A stretch of DNA of 64,000 nucleotides from Sphingobacterium phlebotomi (GCF_008180195.1 NZ_VTAV01000015.1:1-64000); one strand, 5' to 3'. Shown: positions 17,770 through 27,397, counted from the first letter of the stretch. The notes: generated by a model not told the origin, from the sequence alone. Made by a program: numbers and translations.

Positions 17770-20700
17770 TTAAAAATTCAAGTTCATGCCAAAGGTGTAT
17801 ACAGCCGGAACAGGATACGTGCCGTTATCTACCCCAAATGAAATAGCGCTTCCGCCGATTTCCGGGGTAAATCCGGTATTATTTGCCCATGTAAACATGT
17901 TCTGTGCATTGACGAATAACCGTAGGTTCTTTAATCGCAAGCGGCTAAGGGATTCTTGTGGAAATCTGTAGGCTAATGTCACATCGCGTAACCGAAAAAA
18001 ACTGCCGTCTTCCACGAAATATGAAGAAATCTCCCTGTTGGCGGCACGTCCGTTGTCCAATATCGGTTCCCAATTGCTTGTTCCCGGACCTGTCCAGCGC
18101 GCCATTCTGTCTTGCAAAAAATTAACGGTTGCAGATTGCCTGTTCCATGTCCGCATAATCTCGTTGCCGTAAACACCTTGGAAATCCATGCTCAGATCAA
18201 AGTTCTTGTAGGATGTGGACAAGGATAGGCCATAATAAAAGTCCGGTGTAGGATTACCAATCATATCTCGGTCATTTCCATTAATTATACCATTGCCGTC
18301 TACATCTCGGAAACGAATATCCCCCGGACGAAAAGCACCACTTCCGAGACCATTTTGAACGTTATATTGATCGACCTCAGCCTGTGTCTGGAAGATTCCG
18401 TCGTGTATATACCCGTAAAAATAACCGATGGGATATCCGGCTATGGTTCTTGATGGTGGGTTTGTGATCTGAAAGCCATCGGTGGAGAGTTTTTTGACCA
18501 TATTCTTGACGGTCGTGATATTTCCGCCGAAAGATAGTGACCAATCTTCGTTTATCCGTTGATGCCATCTGGCCGAAGCTTCGACACCTTTGTTTTCGAT
18601 GTTCCCAATGTTACTTAATCCCGGGATAGATCCAAACATACCGGGAACCCTAACCATCACACCATCTGTATTTTTATGATAATAGACGGCTTCTATATCC
18701 AATCTGTTTTGCAGTGCAGACAATTCAAAGCCGGCTTCCCAGCTTTTCACGATTTCCCAGCGCAGATTTGGGTCGGGAATGTACTCCGGACCATATGCCG
18801 GGATAAGCTCATCGCCAAATACGGCAGACCTTCCGGCTTGAAGCAACGGATACATTGGATAACGATTGCCGCCAACATTCTGATTGCCCAAGCTTCCGTA
18901 TGATCCGCGAATCTTTAAGTTGTTGATGATGTCCTGATCTTGCATAAAGTCCTCACGGCTTGCTACCCAGGCACCGCCTAGAGCATAGAAATTTTGCCAG
19001 GGATTGTTTTTTGCAAAGGCCGAAGAACCATCGCGTCGGAAGGATGCATTGACGAGGTACTTGCCATCGTAGTTATACAAAACCCGCGCTAAATAGGATA
19101 GGGTACGGGCTTCGGAGGCTGTTCCGTCGCCTTCTTGTCTAGCAGCATCGCCGATACCGACATACCAATAGTCCGGATCATTGGGAATGGGTATACTGGT
19201 CTCTCCCTGCGTTCGTTTAGAATTCGTGGTTTCTACGCCTTGCATATAGGTTGTAAAGCCGAGTGTTCCGGTGAAGTTATGCAAACCGAAACTGTTCTTG
19301 TAGTTTACTAACCAGTCTGTCTGGTATTTGTAATGTTTATCTTGCATTTGGCTTACAGACGTGTACCGATTGTCAACTATTTCGGCTTTATCCTCTCCTG
19401 CAATCTCGGGATTATATTGAGAAACTACTGCACTGTAACTTCTGCCCGTGTTAAATCCATAGTCCGCGGATACGTTAACACGGAAATTAAAATAGGAAAG
19501 GAAATCGACTTCGGCATATCCATTGGCTATTACGCGGTAGTTTAATCGAATATTGGAGTTCTTTCTCTCCTCAATAGCCAATAAAGGATTGTTTACCTGC
19601 GCGCGTTGGAAGCCGGGCATCGTATGATACAGCCCGTATTCTTCGTTATAGACCGGAGCAATCGGTACCGCCTGTATCGCGCCGAACACGCCACGCTCTA
19701 CTGGGAGTTGTGCGCGGTATCCATTTAACACGATACCTGTACGGAAGTTATCGGTCAGCTTTAGTTCGTCAGCGATATTAAACGTAAATTGTTGATGACG
19801 TTCGTGGTTGATAATCCCCTCGTCATGCGAAAAACCCAACCCCATCCGAAAACTGTTGCGTTCTGTGGCACCACTAACGCTTAAGTTGTTGTAGTTCAGG
19901 ATGCCATTTTTGAATATTTCGTCCTGCCAATCCGTATCGCCCGTCCAGTTTGTATAATTATAGGGGAGATTCCCTTGATTAAAAAGCTGTTCATCATAAA
20001 GCTCCTTAAATTGGGCGGTATCGGCCATTTTCATGCGGTGGTTCACATCTTTTATACCGATACGTGAACTAAATTCAAAATTCAGTTGTCCGGTTTTTGC
20101 CCTTTTGGTCGTCACGGCGATAACACCGTTCGCTCCACGAACACCGAAAATAGCTAATGAAGAAGGATCCTTCAATACCTCAATACTTTCTATATCGGCA
20201 GGGTTCAAAAAGTTAATGTTGTCATTCAATAATCCATCCACTACGTAAAGCGGCTTTACGGAATTGATAGAGTTCGTTCCTCGTATCCGGATGTCTGGCT
20301 CTTGCCCTGGTCTTCCAGAGTTGGTTACTTGCAGACCGGCTACCTTACCTTGAAGGTTGGCTACGGGATTTGTGCCGGGCTTGTCGACGATGTCGTCACC
20401 TTTTACTTGGGTGATAGATCCGGTTAGGTCACGCTTTTGGGCAGTACCATAACCAATCACCACAACTTCTTCCAGAGCTTGATCATCGGGCTCTAAAAAG
20501 ATGTCGATGTTTGCTCGATTGTTGATTTCCACTGCTTGCGTGGCATAACCAATAAAACCGAATGTTAAGACATCGGTGGGGAAGACCTGGATAGAAAATC
20601 TACCAGCTTCATCAGTTTGGGTGCCTTGCCCTGTCGATTTTACTGATACAGTAACACCGGGCAACGCCATTAAAGACTGACTGTCTTTGACCGTCCCTGT

Positions 20701-20772
20701 AACGGTTCTAACCTGGGCATATCCTATTGATAGGATAGTGATTAGCATTAAAAGCGTAAAAAACTTCCTCAT
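17770..20772 (-). CDS. SusC/RagA-type TonB-dependent outer-membrane transporter (SusC2)
   Basis: A 1000-residue protein: signal peptide (1-19, ending IGYAQ), carboxypeptidase-regulatory-like domain (21-107), EEVVVIGYGTAQKRDLTGS TonB-box/plug start, plug motifs LYVVDGLLNDNINFLNPADI and FGVRGANGVIAVTTKRA, and a barrel ending in N-L-N-F. The first 110 residues parallel SusC1 almost position for position, while the barrels diverge, suggesting duplication followed by specialisation for different oligosaccharides. No STN domain. It is the first gene of PUL operon 1, behind its own promoter region and directly downstream of the regulator. Confidence 0.95.
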   Translation of the reverse strand: MRKFFTLLMLITILSIGYAQVRTVTGTVKDSQSLMALPGVTVSVKSTGQGTQTDEAGRFSIQVFPTDVLTFGFIGYATQAVEINNRANIDIFLEPDDQALEEVVVIGYGTAQKRDLTGSITQVKGDDIVDKPGTNPVANLQGKVAGLQVTNSGRPGQEPDIRIRGTNSINSVKPLYVVDGLLNDNINFLNPADIESIEVLKDPSSLAIFGVRGANGVIAVTTKRAKTGQLNFEFSSRIGIKDVNHRMKMADTAQFKELYDEQLFNQGNLPYNYTNWTGDTDWQDEIFKNGILNYNNLSVSGATERNSFRMGLGFSHDEGIINHERHQQFTFNIADELKLTDNFRTGIVLNGYRAQLPVERGVFGAIQAVPIAPVYNEEYGLYHTMPGFQRAQVNNPLLAIEERKNSNIRLNYRVIANGYAEVDFLSYFNFRVNVSADYGFNTGRSYSAVVSQYNPEIAGEDKAEIVDNRYTSVSQMQDKHYKYQTDWLVNYKNSFGLHNFTGTLGFTTYMQGVETTNSKRTQGETSIPIPNDPDYWYVGIGDAARQEGDGTASEARTLSYLARVLYNYDGKYLVNASFRRDGSSAFAKNNPWQNFYALGGAWVASREDFMQDQDIINNLKIRGSYGSLGNQNVGGNRYPMYPLLQAGRSAVFGDELIPAYGPEYIPDPNLRWEIVKSWEAGFELSALQNRLDIEAVYYHKNTDGVMVRVPGMFGSIPGLSNIGNIENKGVEASARWHQRINEDWSLSFGGNITTVKNMVKKLSTDGFQITNPPSRTIAGYPIGYFYGYIHDGIFQTQAEVDQYNVQNGLGSGAFRPGDIRFRDVDGNGIINGNDRDMIGNPTPDFYYGLSLSTSYKNFDLSMDFQGVYGNEIMRTWNRQSATVNFLQDRMARWTGPGTSNWEPILDNGRAANREISSYFVEDGSFFRLRDVTLAYRFPQESLSRLRLKNLRLFVNAQNMFTWANNTGFTPEIGGSAISFGVDNGTYPVPAVYTFGMNLNF

Positions 20773-21053
20773 TGAAAATAGTTTAGTTTATTTTAGTTAA
20801 TTAGCTATTGAACCAACAATTGGTTGCGTTATACAAAATATAATATAACGCAAATATGTAGTGTAATAATTTGTTGGGGAAATAAATTGGTTTCACATTA
20901 CTACACCATAGGTATTATACCGCTACGGATGGCCGATGTTGTCTTTTTAATCATCAAATAATCAGGTGTTTATTGTTTTACTATGATTGCACAATAATTT
21001 TATAATAGTGTATTCAGTACACTACTTTGATGTAGTAGATTTGATGTAGTAGG
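20773..21053 (-). promoter_or_regulatory. susC2 promoter region with elements A and B and a leader hairpin
   Basis: Read towards susC2: element A at 21030-21050 (two ACTACATCAAA units with 14-bp period), element B at 20891-20904 (GTAGTAATGTGAAA), and a -7-like CATATTTG at 20851-20858. Gaps are 125 bp (A to B), 32 bp (B to box) and 78 bp (box to ATG), almost the same as for susC1. Just after the box, GCGTTATA (20826-20833) and TATAACGC (20844-20851) form an 8-bp inverted repeat. The region also holds the short 3' flank of the regulator gene. Confidence 0.6.
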
Positions 21054-23906
21054 TTAACGTTCCAACAAAAATTCACTGAGGTTTTTTTCTGTTGGTAAAT
21101 CGAATTTCTTACGTAAACGGTAACGTCTCACCTCCACACCACGCGTTGTGATGTTAAGCAAAGAGGCCATATCTTTACTAGACATGTTGAGTCGCAAATA
21201 GGCACATAGTTTGAGATCATTGGGAGATAAAGATGGGTAATCTGCCTTTAATTTTTTGAAGAAATTCTCATGCGATTCATTAAAGCTTTTTTCAAATACG
21301 TCCCAATCACGTTCATCACTACGGGCATTATCCATAAGTTTATTCACTTTTTGCAATTGGTCAGTAGATAGTTTATTGCCATTCTTATCTTTAAGGTTGA
21401 AGAGTTCATCTTGCAAGTTGTTCAATAGTTCATTTTTGTATACGATATTGGTCGCTACATTGGCAAGCTCCCGACTTTTTTGTTCCAGCTTCAGCTCCAA
21501 TTGCTCATTCTTTAGTTGCATGAATTTCTTCTCATTTTGTTCGGCTTCGCGGCGTAACAGCTCCTCTTGGCGACGACGAAGCTTTTGTCTTAACTGGAGC
21601 TTATCTTGTTTTATCTTCTCGATGATGCGACGCCGTACAATCATGAAGCCCAACACCAGTATAATAAGATATAAAAGAAATGCAGGCCATTGCAGATAAA
21701 ATGGAGGAGAAATGGTGAACGTCATTTGACTAATTTCTGAAACCTGCCCATTGGTGGCTATTGCTCTCACTTTAAATGTATAGGTCCCCCAAGAAAGATT
21801 CGTAAAGTCAATATAGGGTATCTCGGAAGGGCTAGACCATTTATGATGGTATCCTTCTAGTTGATATTGGTATTTTAGGGATGTGCTAGAGTACCACGGA
21901 GAGGAGAATAGAACACGTATGTTGTTTTGATTGTAGGAGATAGATTTATTAATTTCTAGATAACGAATGGAATCGCTATTCATCATAGAAATATCCTGCA
22001 GTCCTTTAATGACAGGGCTTTCAATGGGTAAACTATGTCTAAAATGTGGGTTGTAGGCAACAAATCCGTTATCTAATGAAAAAAGAAACCGATCCGCAGC
22101 AAACTCCACATTTTCATGATTTTTCATAACCGTATTTTCCAACACATTAAAGGTCGCAGAATCGATGCGAATCGCATTATCGTTCCATTCGACTAAAGCA
22201 AAACGCCCATCATTGATAAAAATATAAGTGGTGTCATCTCGCTCTTTTATGGTAGCAGATTGGGCAAATGTGCCCAGTGATTTATTTAAATCGTCGTATA
22301 CGTCGAATTTACTTAATACCTTATCATAAGTAAAAATGCCCTTATCTGTCGCGAAAACTGTATTACCACGTACACCGGTAGGTGTGATCCGTTGGATATC
22401 CGGAAAATCTCCCGCGAAAGAGAAAGTCTTTAAAGTTTTTATCGATGGACGGCCTGTAGATAGTTCTAAAAGCTGAATACTATTGTTTAATACTGCCCAA
22501 AAGGTCATATTCTCCCAAGGATAGAGTTTAAGAACAGCTTGCTTCGGGTCTTCAAACTTATGATGTAATTGCCATCCTTGTCGATCTTCAAATAAAGCAA
22601 TTCCGGTGTAATTCCCTTGTATGAAAAAAGGTGCGTTAGGCCTAAGTTGGATGTTTTGCCAACCTCCAGTCAAACTTGATATGCGCTCTATATAGTTGTC
22701 TTTAACGAGAAAAGTACCATCATTGTGTCCACAGATAAGCTGGTTATTGAATATCTCCAGCGACCAAACTTGTCCTTGTGAATGAGGGATAAATTGAAAA
22801 TAAAGCTGTTGAAGATAACTGCCTGTCGTCCAAGAACTATAAAATAAGCCTTGATTGGTTCCAAGGTATATTTTGTCTTGAAATACTTTGATGGCATATA
22901 CCGTGCCTAATTCTCCAAAGATATCTTTATAGTAATAAAAAGGGGAGTTAATCTCGATACGATCTATACCGTTGTCTAATCCGGCCCATATATTTCCTTG
23001 CTTATCCAACACCATGCTGAGTATGGTGTTGTTTTGAAGACCATTTCGCTTATGGATATGTTGAAGTATTTTTCCCGTGCTATCGGCAATGAAAATACCA
23101 TTTTTTATGGTGCCAAATGCAAAGGTATTATCATCTATTTTAATGCCGTTGTTTATTTGTGCTTCTTTAAGAAGTTGATTTAGTTGGGAATTGGTATTCC
23201 AGGGAAAGGCTTTCCCATTTTCGTCTAACAGAAACAACCCATCTTTTGCCGTGCCGACTAATATTTCGTTGTTACCAAAGGGGAGAAGTACCAGTACATT
23301 AGTCAATCGAGTTTCTAAAGGTGTAAAACCATGAGGTCCCCAAGCACTTAATCCGCTCGGAATCTTTTCCAACCAAATACGCTCCCCTGCTTGATGGGCA
23401 AAGAGAAAAGGCTCTCCGTTTCCATAATGTGTTGTTATTTTATTGCGATGTAGGAGATAAAATTTAGAGAATGATTGAAAGATGACGGAATCACCAGCGA
23501 AGAGAATTTTCCATATTTCGTCATTTTGAATGATACCCGGTTCTACCAAATGTGTCAAGGAGTAATACTGAAGCTTACCGTTCTTCTTTTCGAAATAACC
23601 GAATTCTTCTTTCCCGCCTGCATATATCTTTCCATCCTCTGCTACACGTACACTTCGGGCACCCATTTTGTTTTTTAAAGGGTATATTTCCCAATACGCA
23701 CCGTCGAATGCGATCATGCCGTCGCCATTTGCCGTGTATAACACGCCATCTCGACCTTGGTCAATGCTCCAATTTTGATTTCCAGCCTTGTATTGTGCTT
23801 TGGTATAATTTTGGACATAAGGGCTCCCGATAGACGAAATAGATTGTCCATAACAGTAAACGCTTAGAAGTAAACAAAATAACAAACTTATGGTGCGAAT
23901 CATCAT
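21054..23906 (-). CDS. membrane-spanning sensor/transcription regulator (Reg_prop propeller, Y_Y_Y, LuxR-type HTH)
   Basis: A 950-residue protein. A signal peptide (about 1-20) leads into a periplasmic two-component-regulator propeller made of repeats like IWAGLDNGIDRIEINSPF and DGLFLLDENG (about 25-650). Next come a Y_Y_Y domain (about 679-735; YQYQLEGYHHKWS), one membrane segment (about 738-758), a charged coiled coil rich in K/E/Q (about 760-850), and a C-terminal LuxR-type helix-turn-helix (about 893-945; LSPNDLKLCAYLRLNMSSKDMASLLNITTRGVEV in overlapping parts). There is no histidine kinase or receiver domain, so it is a one-component signal transducer. Its position directly upstream of susC2 makes it the probable PUL activator, sensing an oligosaccharide in the periplasm. 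Confidence 0.88.
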   Translation of the reverse strand: MMIRTISLLFCLLLSVYCYGQSISSIGSPYVQNYTKAQYKAGNQNWSIDQGRDGVLYTANGDGMIAFDGAYWEIYPLKNKMGARSVRVAEDGKIYAGGKEEFGYFEKKNGKLQYYSLTHLVEPGIIQNDEIWKILFAGDSVIFQSFSKFYLLHRNKITTHYGNGEPFLFAHQAGERIWLEKIPSGLSAWGPHGFTPLETRLTNVLVLLPFGNNEILVGTAKDGLFLLDENGKAFPWNTNSQLNQLLKEAQINNGIKIDDNTFAFGTIKNGIFIADSTGKILQHIHKRNGLQNNTILSMVLDKQGNIWAGLDNGIDRIEINSPFYYYKDIFGELGTVYAIKVFQDKIYLGTNQGLFYSSWTTGSYLQQLYFQFIPHSQGQVWSLEIFNNQLICGHNDGTFLVKDNYIERISSLTGGWQNIQLRPNAPFFIQGNYTGIALFEDRQGWQLHHKFEDPKQAVLKLYPWENMTFWAVLNNSIQLLELSTGRPSIKTLKTFSFAGDFPDIQRITPTGVRGNTVFATDKGIFTYDKVLSKFDVYDDLNKSLGTFAQSATIKERDDTTYIFINDGRFALVEWNDNAIRIDSATFNVLENTVMKNHENVEFAADRFLFSLDNGFVAYNPHFRHSLPIESPVIKGLQDISMMNSDSIRYLEINKSISYNQNNIRVLFSSPWYSSTSLKYQYQLEGYHHKWSSPSEIPYIDFTNLSWGTYTFKVRAIATNGQVSEISQMTFTISPPFYLQWPAFLLYLIILVLGFMIVRRRIIEKIKQDKLQLRQKLRRRQEELLRREAEQNEKKFMQLKNEQLELKLEQKSRELANVATNIVYKNELLNNLQDELFNLKDKNGNKLSTDQLQKVNKLMDNARSDERDWDVFEKSFNESHENFFKKLKADYPSLSPNDLKLCAYLRLNMSSKDMASLLNITTRGVEVRRYRLRKKFDLPTEKNLSEFLLER

Positions 23907-24062
23907 ACAGTACCTTTCGAATGCTGCAAGTTACAAACTCAAGCGCTTTCTAGCAAAAGCTTTGTTTTATGGTTCTTTTTTAAGGAAAAACCACGAATTG
24001 CTCATCCATACAATTATGAATAAAAAACGCATGGATAAAAGAACTTTTAAGTAATATTGCAT

Positions 24063-24878
24063 ATGATTTCATTTGCCAATGCTAAAATCAATATCGGACT
24101 AAATATTGTTGGTAAGCGTGCCGATGGCTATCACCTATTAGAATCTGTTTTTTACCCTTTTCCTTTATATGATATTATCGAAATCACATCAACCGAATCT
24201 GCTACGACGACAACGCTGGAAATTACAGGCATACATTTGCCGGTAGAGGATAATAATCTGTGTTTAAAGGCATATCACTTACTTGCAGAGCGATTTAGTT
24301 TACCTCCTGTACATATCCATTTACATAAGCAGATTCCCTATGGAGCTGGATTAGGGGGGGGGTCGTCAGATGGTGCAATGGTGTTGAAAATGCTCAATGA
24401 AAAATTTAATATCGGGCTTTCAGCTGTACAACTGGAAGAGATGGCTACTAAATTGGGGGCAGATTGTCCTTTTTTTATTCGAAATAGACCTTGTTATGCT
24501 GAGGGAATAGGAACAGATTTGTCTACTGTTTCAATAGATCTGTCGGATAAATTTTTAGTGCTCGTTAAGCCAGCGGTAAACATCGCTACAGCAGCGGCAT
24601 ACCAACATATTATACCAAATTCTGCAGAAGAAAATTTGAGAGAAGTACTACGTCTTCCTGTACAAGACTGGAAATTCTATGTTAAAAATGACTTTGAAGA
24701 GCGCATCTTCGAAAAATATCCAATCATAAGGGAAGTTAAATTAGCCTTGTATGCACATGGGGCTATGTATGCATCTATGTCTGGCTCAGGCTCGGCGGTA
24801 TACGGTATATTTTCGAAACCTGTTGATTTAACTACATTAGATGATTTAGGTCAGGTTTATTACCCGGTGGAAATCTAA
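24063..24878 (+). CDS. ispE: 4-diphosphocytidyl-2-C-methyl-D-erythritol kinase
   Basis: A 271-residue GHMP kinase for the fourth step of the MEP isoprenoid pathway (ATP-dependent phosphorylation of CDP-methylerythritol). It starts MISFANAKINIGLNI with GKRADGYH close behind, the IspE N-terminal signature with the catalytic lysine region. The ATP-binding loop PYGAGLGGGSSDGA is intact, and the C-terminal MSGSGSAVYGIF motif is present. The ATG at 24063 is preferred over an in-frame TTG at 24057 because the homologous start is M-I/K-x-F-x-N-A-K. The glycine loop is encoded through a run of nine G (24354-24362). It diverges from the PUL regulator and converges on ribF with 1 bp between stops. Confidence 0.95.
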   Translation: MISFANAKINIGLNIVGKRADGYHLLESVFYPFPLYDIIEITSTESATTTTLEITGIHLPVEDNNLCLKAYHLLAERFSLPPVHIHLHKQIPYGAGLGGGSSDGAMVLKMLNEKFNIGLSAVQLEEMATKLGADCPFFIRNRPCYAEGIGTDLSTVSIDLSDKFLVLVKPAVNIATAAAYQHIIPNSAEENLREVLRLPVQDWKFYVKNDFEERIFEKYPIIREVKLALYAHGAMYASMSGSGSAVYGIFSKPVDLTTLDDLGQVYYPVEI

Positions 24879-24879
24879 A

Positions 24880-25857
24880 TTACATCCCGAAATATTCCCG
24901 AATACTTTTTTCGTCTTCCTTAATCTGGTTTTGCATGGTTTCCAACGAATTAAACCATTGATCGTGACGAATAAATCTTAGAAACTTCACCCGTAGCGTT
25001 GTAGAATAAATGTCATCCTTAAAATCCAATAAATTGATTTCAATTTTTCGGTTCATACCATCTACCGTTGGGCGGGTACCAATATACGCCATTCCTTTTG
25101 CGACACGATCGGGCTGTGGAGCAACATACTCGCCCGTATGGACGGTGGGCATGTTCGCGTATATTTCGACTTCTACTGCATAAATGCCATAAGCAGGGAT
25201 AAGTTTATGTGCTTCGTGCACATTGAGGTTGGCAGTGGGAAAGCCAATTTCTCGACCAATTTGGTCACCACGTACGACGGTCCCAGTCAATTCAAATGGA
25301 TAACCTAAATATTTATTAGCGCTTTCAATATCCCCTTTAATCAAGGATTCCCGGATTTTGGTAGATGATACGGCAACATCCTCGATATCCTGTTCCGGGA
25401 TCTGTTCAACAGCGTAGTCATATATATCGGCGAGTTCTTTTAGATCTTTGATAGATCCTTGTCTGTCTTTCCCGAAATGGTGGTCGTAGCCGATGACAAT
25501 CTGTTTCGTACCCAGTCGACCAACTAAGACATTACTGATATATTCTTCTGGTGATTGATTGGAAAAATCACGTGTAAAGGGCGTAATAATTAAATGGTCA
25601 ATTCCAGATAAGGCTAACCGATGGGTTTTTTCTTCTATATCGTTAATAAGACGTAAGTTGTCGTCATCTGGGTTTATAATGAGGCGAGGATGCGGAAAAA
25701 AAGTAAGCAAGATAGTTTCGCCATTTCTTTCTGCGGCACATTCTCTCAACTTGGATAAGATTTTTTGATGGCCAATATGTACACCATCAAATGTACCGAT
25801 AGTTACGATAGCATTGGAGAGTGGTTCAAACTCATCTAAACTTTTATATATCTTCAC
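24880..25857 (-). CDS. ribF: bifunctional riboflavin kinase/FAD synthetase
   Basis: A 325-residue protein. The N-terminal FAD synthetase (nucleotidyltransferase) domain has GTFDGVHIGHQKIL and VIGYDHHFGKDRQG. The C-terminal flavokinase domain starts around residue 188 with GTVVRGDQIGREIGFPTANL and includes GMAYIGTRPTV and IEINLLDF. It makes FMN and then FAD from riboflavin in the cytoplasm. Length and order are normal. It is the last gene of a five-gene minus-strand operon, 5 bp behind truB. No FMN riboswitch is visible, which fits its internal place in the operon. Confidence 0.96.
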   Translation of the reverse strand: MKIYKSLDEFEPLSNAIVTIGTFDGVHIGHQKILSKLRECAAERNGETILLTFFPHPRLIINPDDDNLRLINDIEEKTHRLALSGIDHLIITPFTRDFSNQSPEEYISNVLVGRLGTKQIVIGYDHHFGKDRQGSIKDLKELADIYDYAVEQIPEQDIEDVAVSSTKIRESLIKGDIESANKYLGYPFELTGTVVRGDQIGREIGFPTANLNVHEAHKLIPAYGIYAVEVEIYANMPTVHTGEYVAPQPDRVAKGMAYIGTRPTVDGMNRKIEINLLDFKDDIYSTTLRVKFLRFIRHDQWFNSLETMQNQIKEDEKSIREYFGM

Positions 25858-25862
25858 TATAA

Positions 25863-26600
25863 TTAGTTGTTTGTCTGTTGTTGTTGAATCGTTGTTTTGT
25901 GTAATTTAATTTTTTCAATCAAATCCTGCAAGTTCCAGGCATCGTCTACGTGAAAATTACCGCTTTTGGTACGCCTAAGCTGACTAAGATGGGCTCCGAT
26001 TCCTAATGCCTTTCCAAAATCATGGGCAATGGAACGAATATACGTTCCTTTAGAACAACTGATTCTGAAATACACGTTTGGCATTTCAACTTTCTCAATG
26101 TCGAAACTGTTTATGGTGATCCGCCGTGCCTTCAATTCCACTTCTTCTCCACGACGTGCCTTTTCGTACACACGTTCACCCTTTATTTTAATAGCCGAAT
26201 GGACAGGTGGATATTGCTCAAGTTCACCTAAAAATTGTAAAGCTGCTTCATAGACGTCAGCTTCGGTGATATGCGTGTAATCAAATGTGTGATTAACTTC
26301 TGTTTCTAAATCGTAGGAGGGAGTAGTTGCACCTAATGTAATGATACCTGTATACTCTTTGTCTTCCGTCTGGAAAGAATCTATTCTTTTCGTGAATTTA
26401 CCTGTACAGATAATCAATAATCCGGTTGCCAAAGGGTCGAGTGTTCCCGCATGCCCCACTTTAATTTTTTGCGGTTTCATACTATTGCGGAGTTTACCTA
26501 CCACATCAAAACTTGTCCATTCCAAAGGTTTATCAACCAATAGAACCTCACCTCCTGCAAAATCGAATGGAGAAGATACGGTTTCTTCTACGTTTGTCAT
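25863..26600 (-). CDS. truB: tRNA pseudouridine(55) synthase
   Basis: A 245-residue enzyme that isomerises U55 in the T-loop of tRNAs. VDKPLEWTSFDVV (residues 22-34) and the catalytic box VGHAGTLDPLATGLL (catalytic D55) are diagnostic, followed by KEYTGIITLGATTPSYDLE and the KGTYIRSIAHDFG motif. It ends with a short Q-rich tail instead of a full PUA domain, as is common for short bacterial TruB forms. It begins directly next to the uppP stop (no spacer) and is followed by ribF, an order common in Bacteroidota. Confidence 0.96.
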   Translation of the reverse strand: MTNVEETVSSPFDFAGGEVLLVDKPLEWTSFDVVGKLRNSMKPQKIKVGHAGTLDPLATGLLIICTGKFTKRIDSFQTEDKEYTGIITLGATTPSYDLETEVNHTFDYTHITEADVYEAALQFLGELEQYPPVHSAIKIKGERVYEKARRGEEVELKARRITINSFDIEKVEMPNVYFRISCSKGTYIRSIAHDFGKALGIGAHLSQLRRTKSGNFHVDDAWNLQDLIEKIKLHKTTIQQQQTNN

Positions 26601-27395
26601 TTATACAATTTCCAGACTATGTCCGCTCAATAATAATCCAATAATCACTAACCCAACTATAATCCGATACCATCCGAACGCTTTAAAACCGTATTTAGTT
26701 AATACACTGATAAAACTTTTAATCGCTATAATAGCGACAATAAAACCAACCACGTTACCCACAATGAGTAGGTTTATTTCTTCACCGGTAAAAACATGTC
26801 CTTCCTTAAAGAATTTATAAAGTTTTACAACCGATGCGCCTAGCATCATCGGAATGGCCAAAAAGAAAGAGAACTCAGCAGCAGCTTTACGAGTGAGACT
26901 TTGAGTCATCCCACCGACGATAGTACTTGCCGAACGTGATGTTCCTGGAATCAATGCCAAACATTGATACCATCCAATAATAAACGCTTGTTTGTAAGAG
27001 ATATCGTCCGAATTATCAACGTGAGGTCTATTAAACCATTTATCCACAAATAACAGGATAATTCCACCAATCACCAACATCACGGCTACCATCAACGGGC
27101 TTTCTAAAAGAGAGTCAATGAAATCATTGAGTATGAGACCTAGTATGGAAGCAGGGATAGCGGCTACGACCAGCTTATAATAGAAATCTAACGATTTAAA
27201 GAACCGTCTGTAATATAAAACTAAAACAGAAAGAATGGTACCAAGCTGTATGACGATAGTAAACAGCTTGACAAAAGGAGAGGGCTCCATTCCCATTAAT
27301 GCTGTTCCGATAATCATATGACCTGTCGAAGAAACAGGTAAAAATTCTGTTAATCCTTCAATGATTGCCAAAACAATCGCCTGAAAATAGGTCAT
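26601..27395 (-). CDS. uppP: undecaprenyl-diphosphate phosphatase
   Basis: A 264-residue inner-membrane protein of the BacA/UppP family with about eight hydrophobic segments. Both catalytic motifs are visible: AIIEGLTEFLPVSSTGHMI near the N-terminus and ALIPGTSRSASTIVGGM in the middle. It recycles undecaprenyl pyrophosphate for peptidoglycan and other envelope glycans, and family members confer bacitracin tolerance. It sits 2 bp behind the DUF3098 gene and directly before truB, so it is part of the ftsX-to-ribF operon. Confidence 0.96.
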   Translation of the reverse strand: MTYFQAIVLAIIEGLTEFLPVSSTGHMIIGTALMGMEPSPFVKLFTIVIQLGTILSVLVLYYRRFFKSLDFYYKLVVAAIPASILGLILNDFIDSLLESPLMVAVMLVIGGIILLFVDKWFNRPHVDNSDDISYKQAFIIGWYQCLALIPGTSRSASTIVGGMTQSLTRKAAAEFSFFLAIPMMLGASVVKLYKFFKEGHVFTGEEINLLIVGNVVGFIVAIIAIKSFISVLTKYGFKAFGWYRIIVGLVIIGLLLSGHSLEIV

Positions 27396-27397
27396 TC

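Noticed and set aside
21256..21699. 147-codon open frame on the plus strand, rich in Ser/Phe/Cys
   Set aside because: It is antisense to the coiled-coil/HTH part of the PUL regulator; the composition is that expected from reversing Lys/Glu/Gln codons.
24057..24062. TTG two codons upstream of ispE as start
   Set aside because: The ATG at 24063 matches the conserved IspE N-terminus, and the TTG adds only two residues.
25858..26600. FMN riboswitch before ribF
   Set aside because: ribF is internal to an operon with a 5-bp gap to truB, leaving no room for the aptamer.
26341..26820. 159-codon plus-strand frame
   Set aside because: It spans the truB/uppP boundary in antisense; both minus-strand genes are certain.
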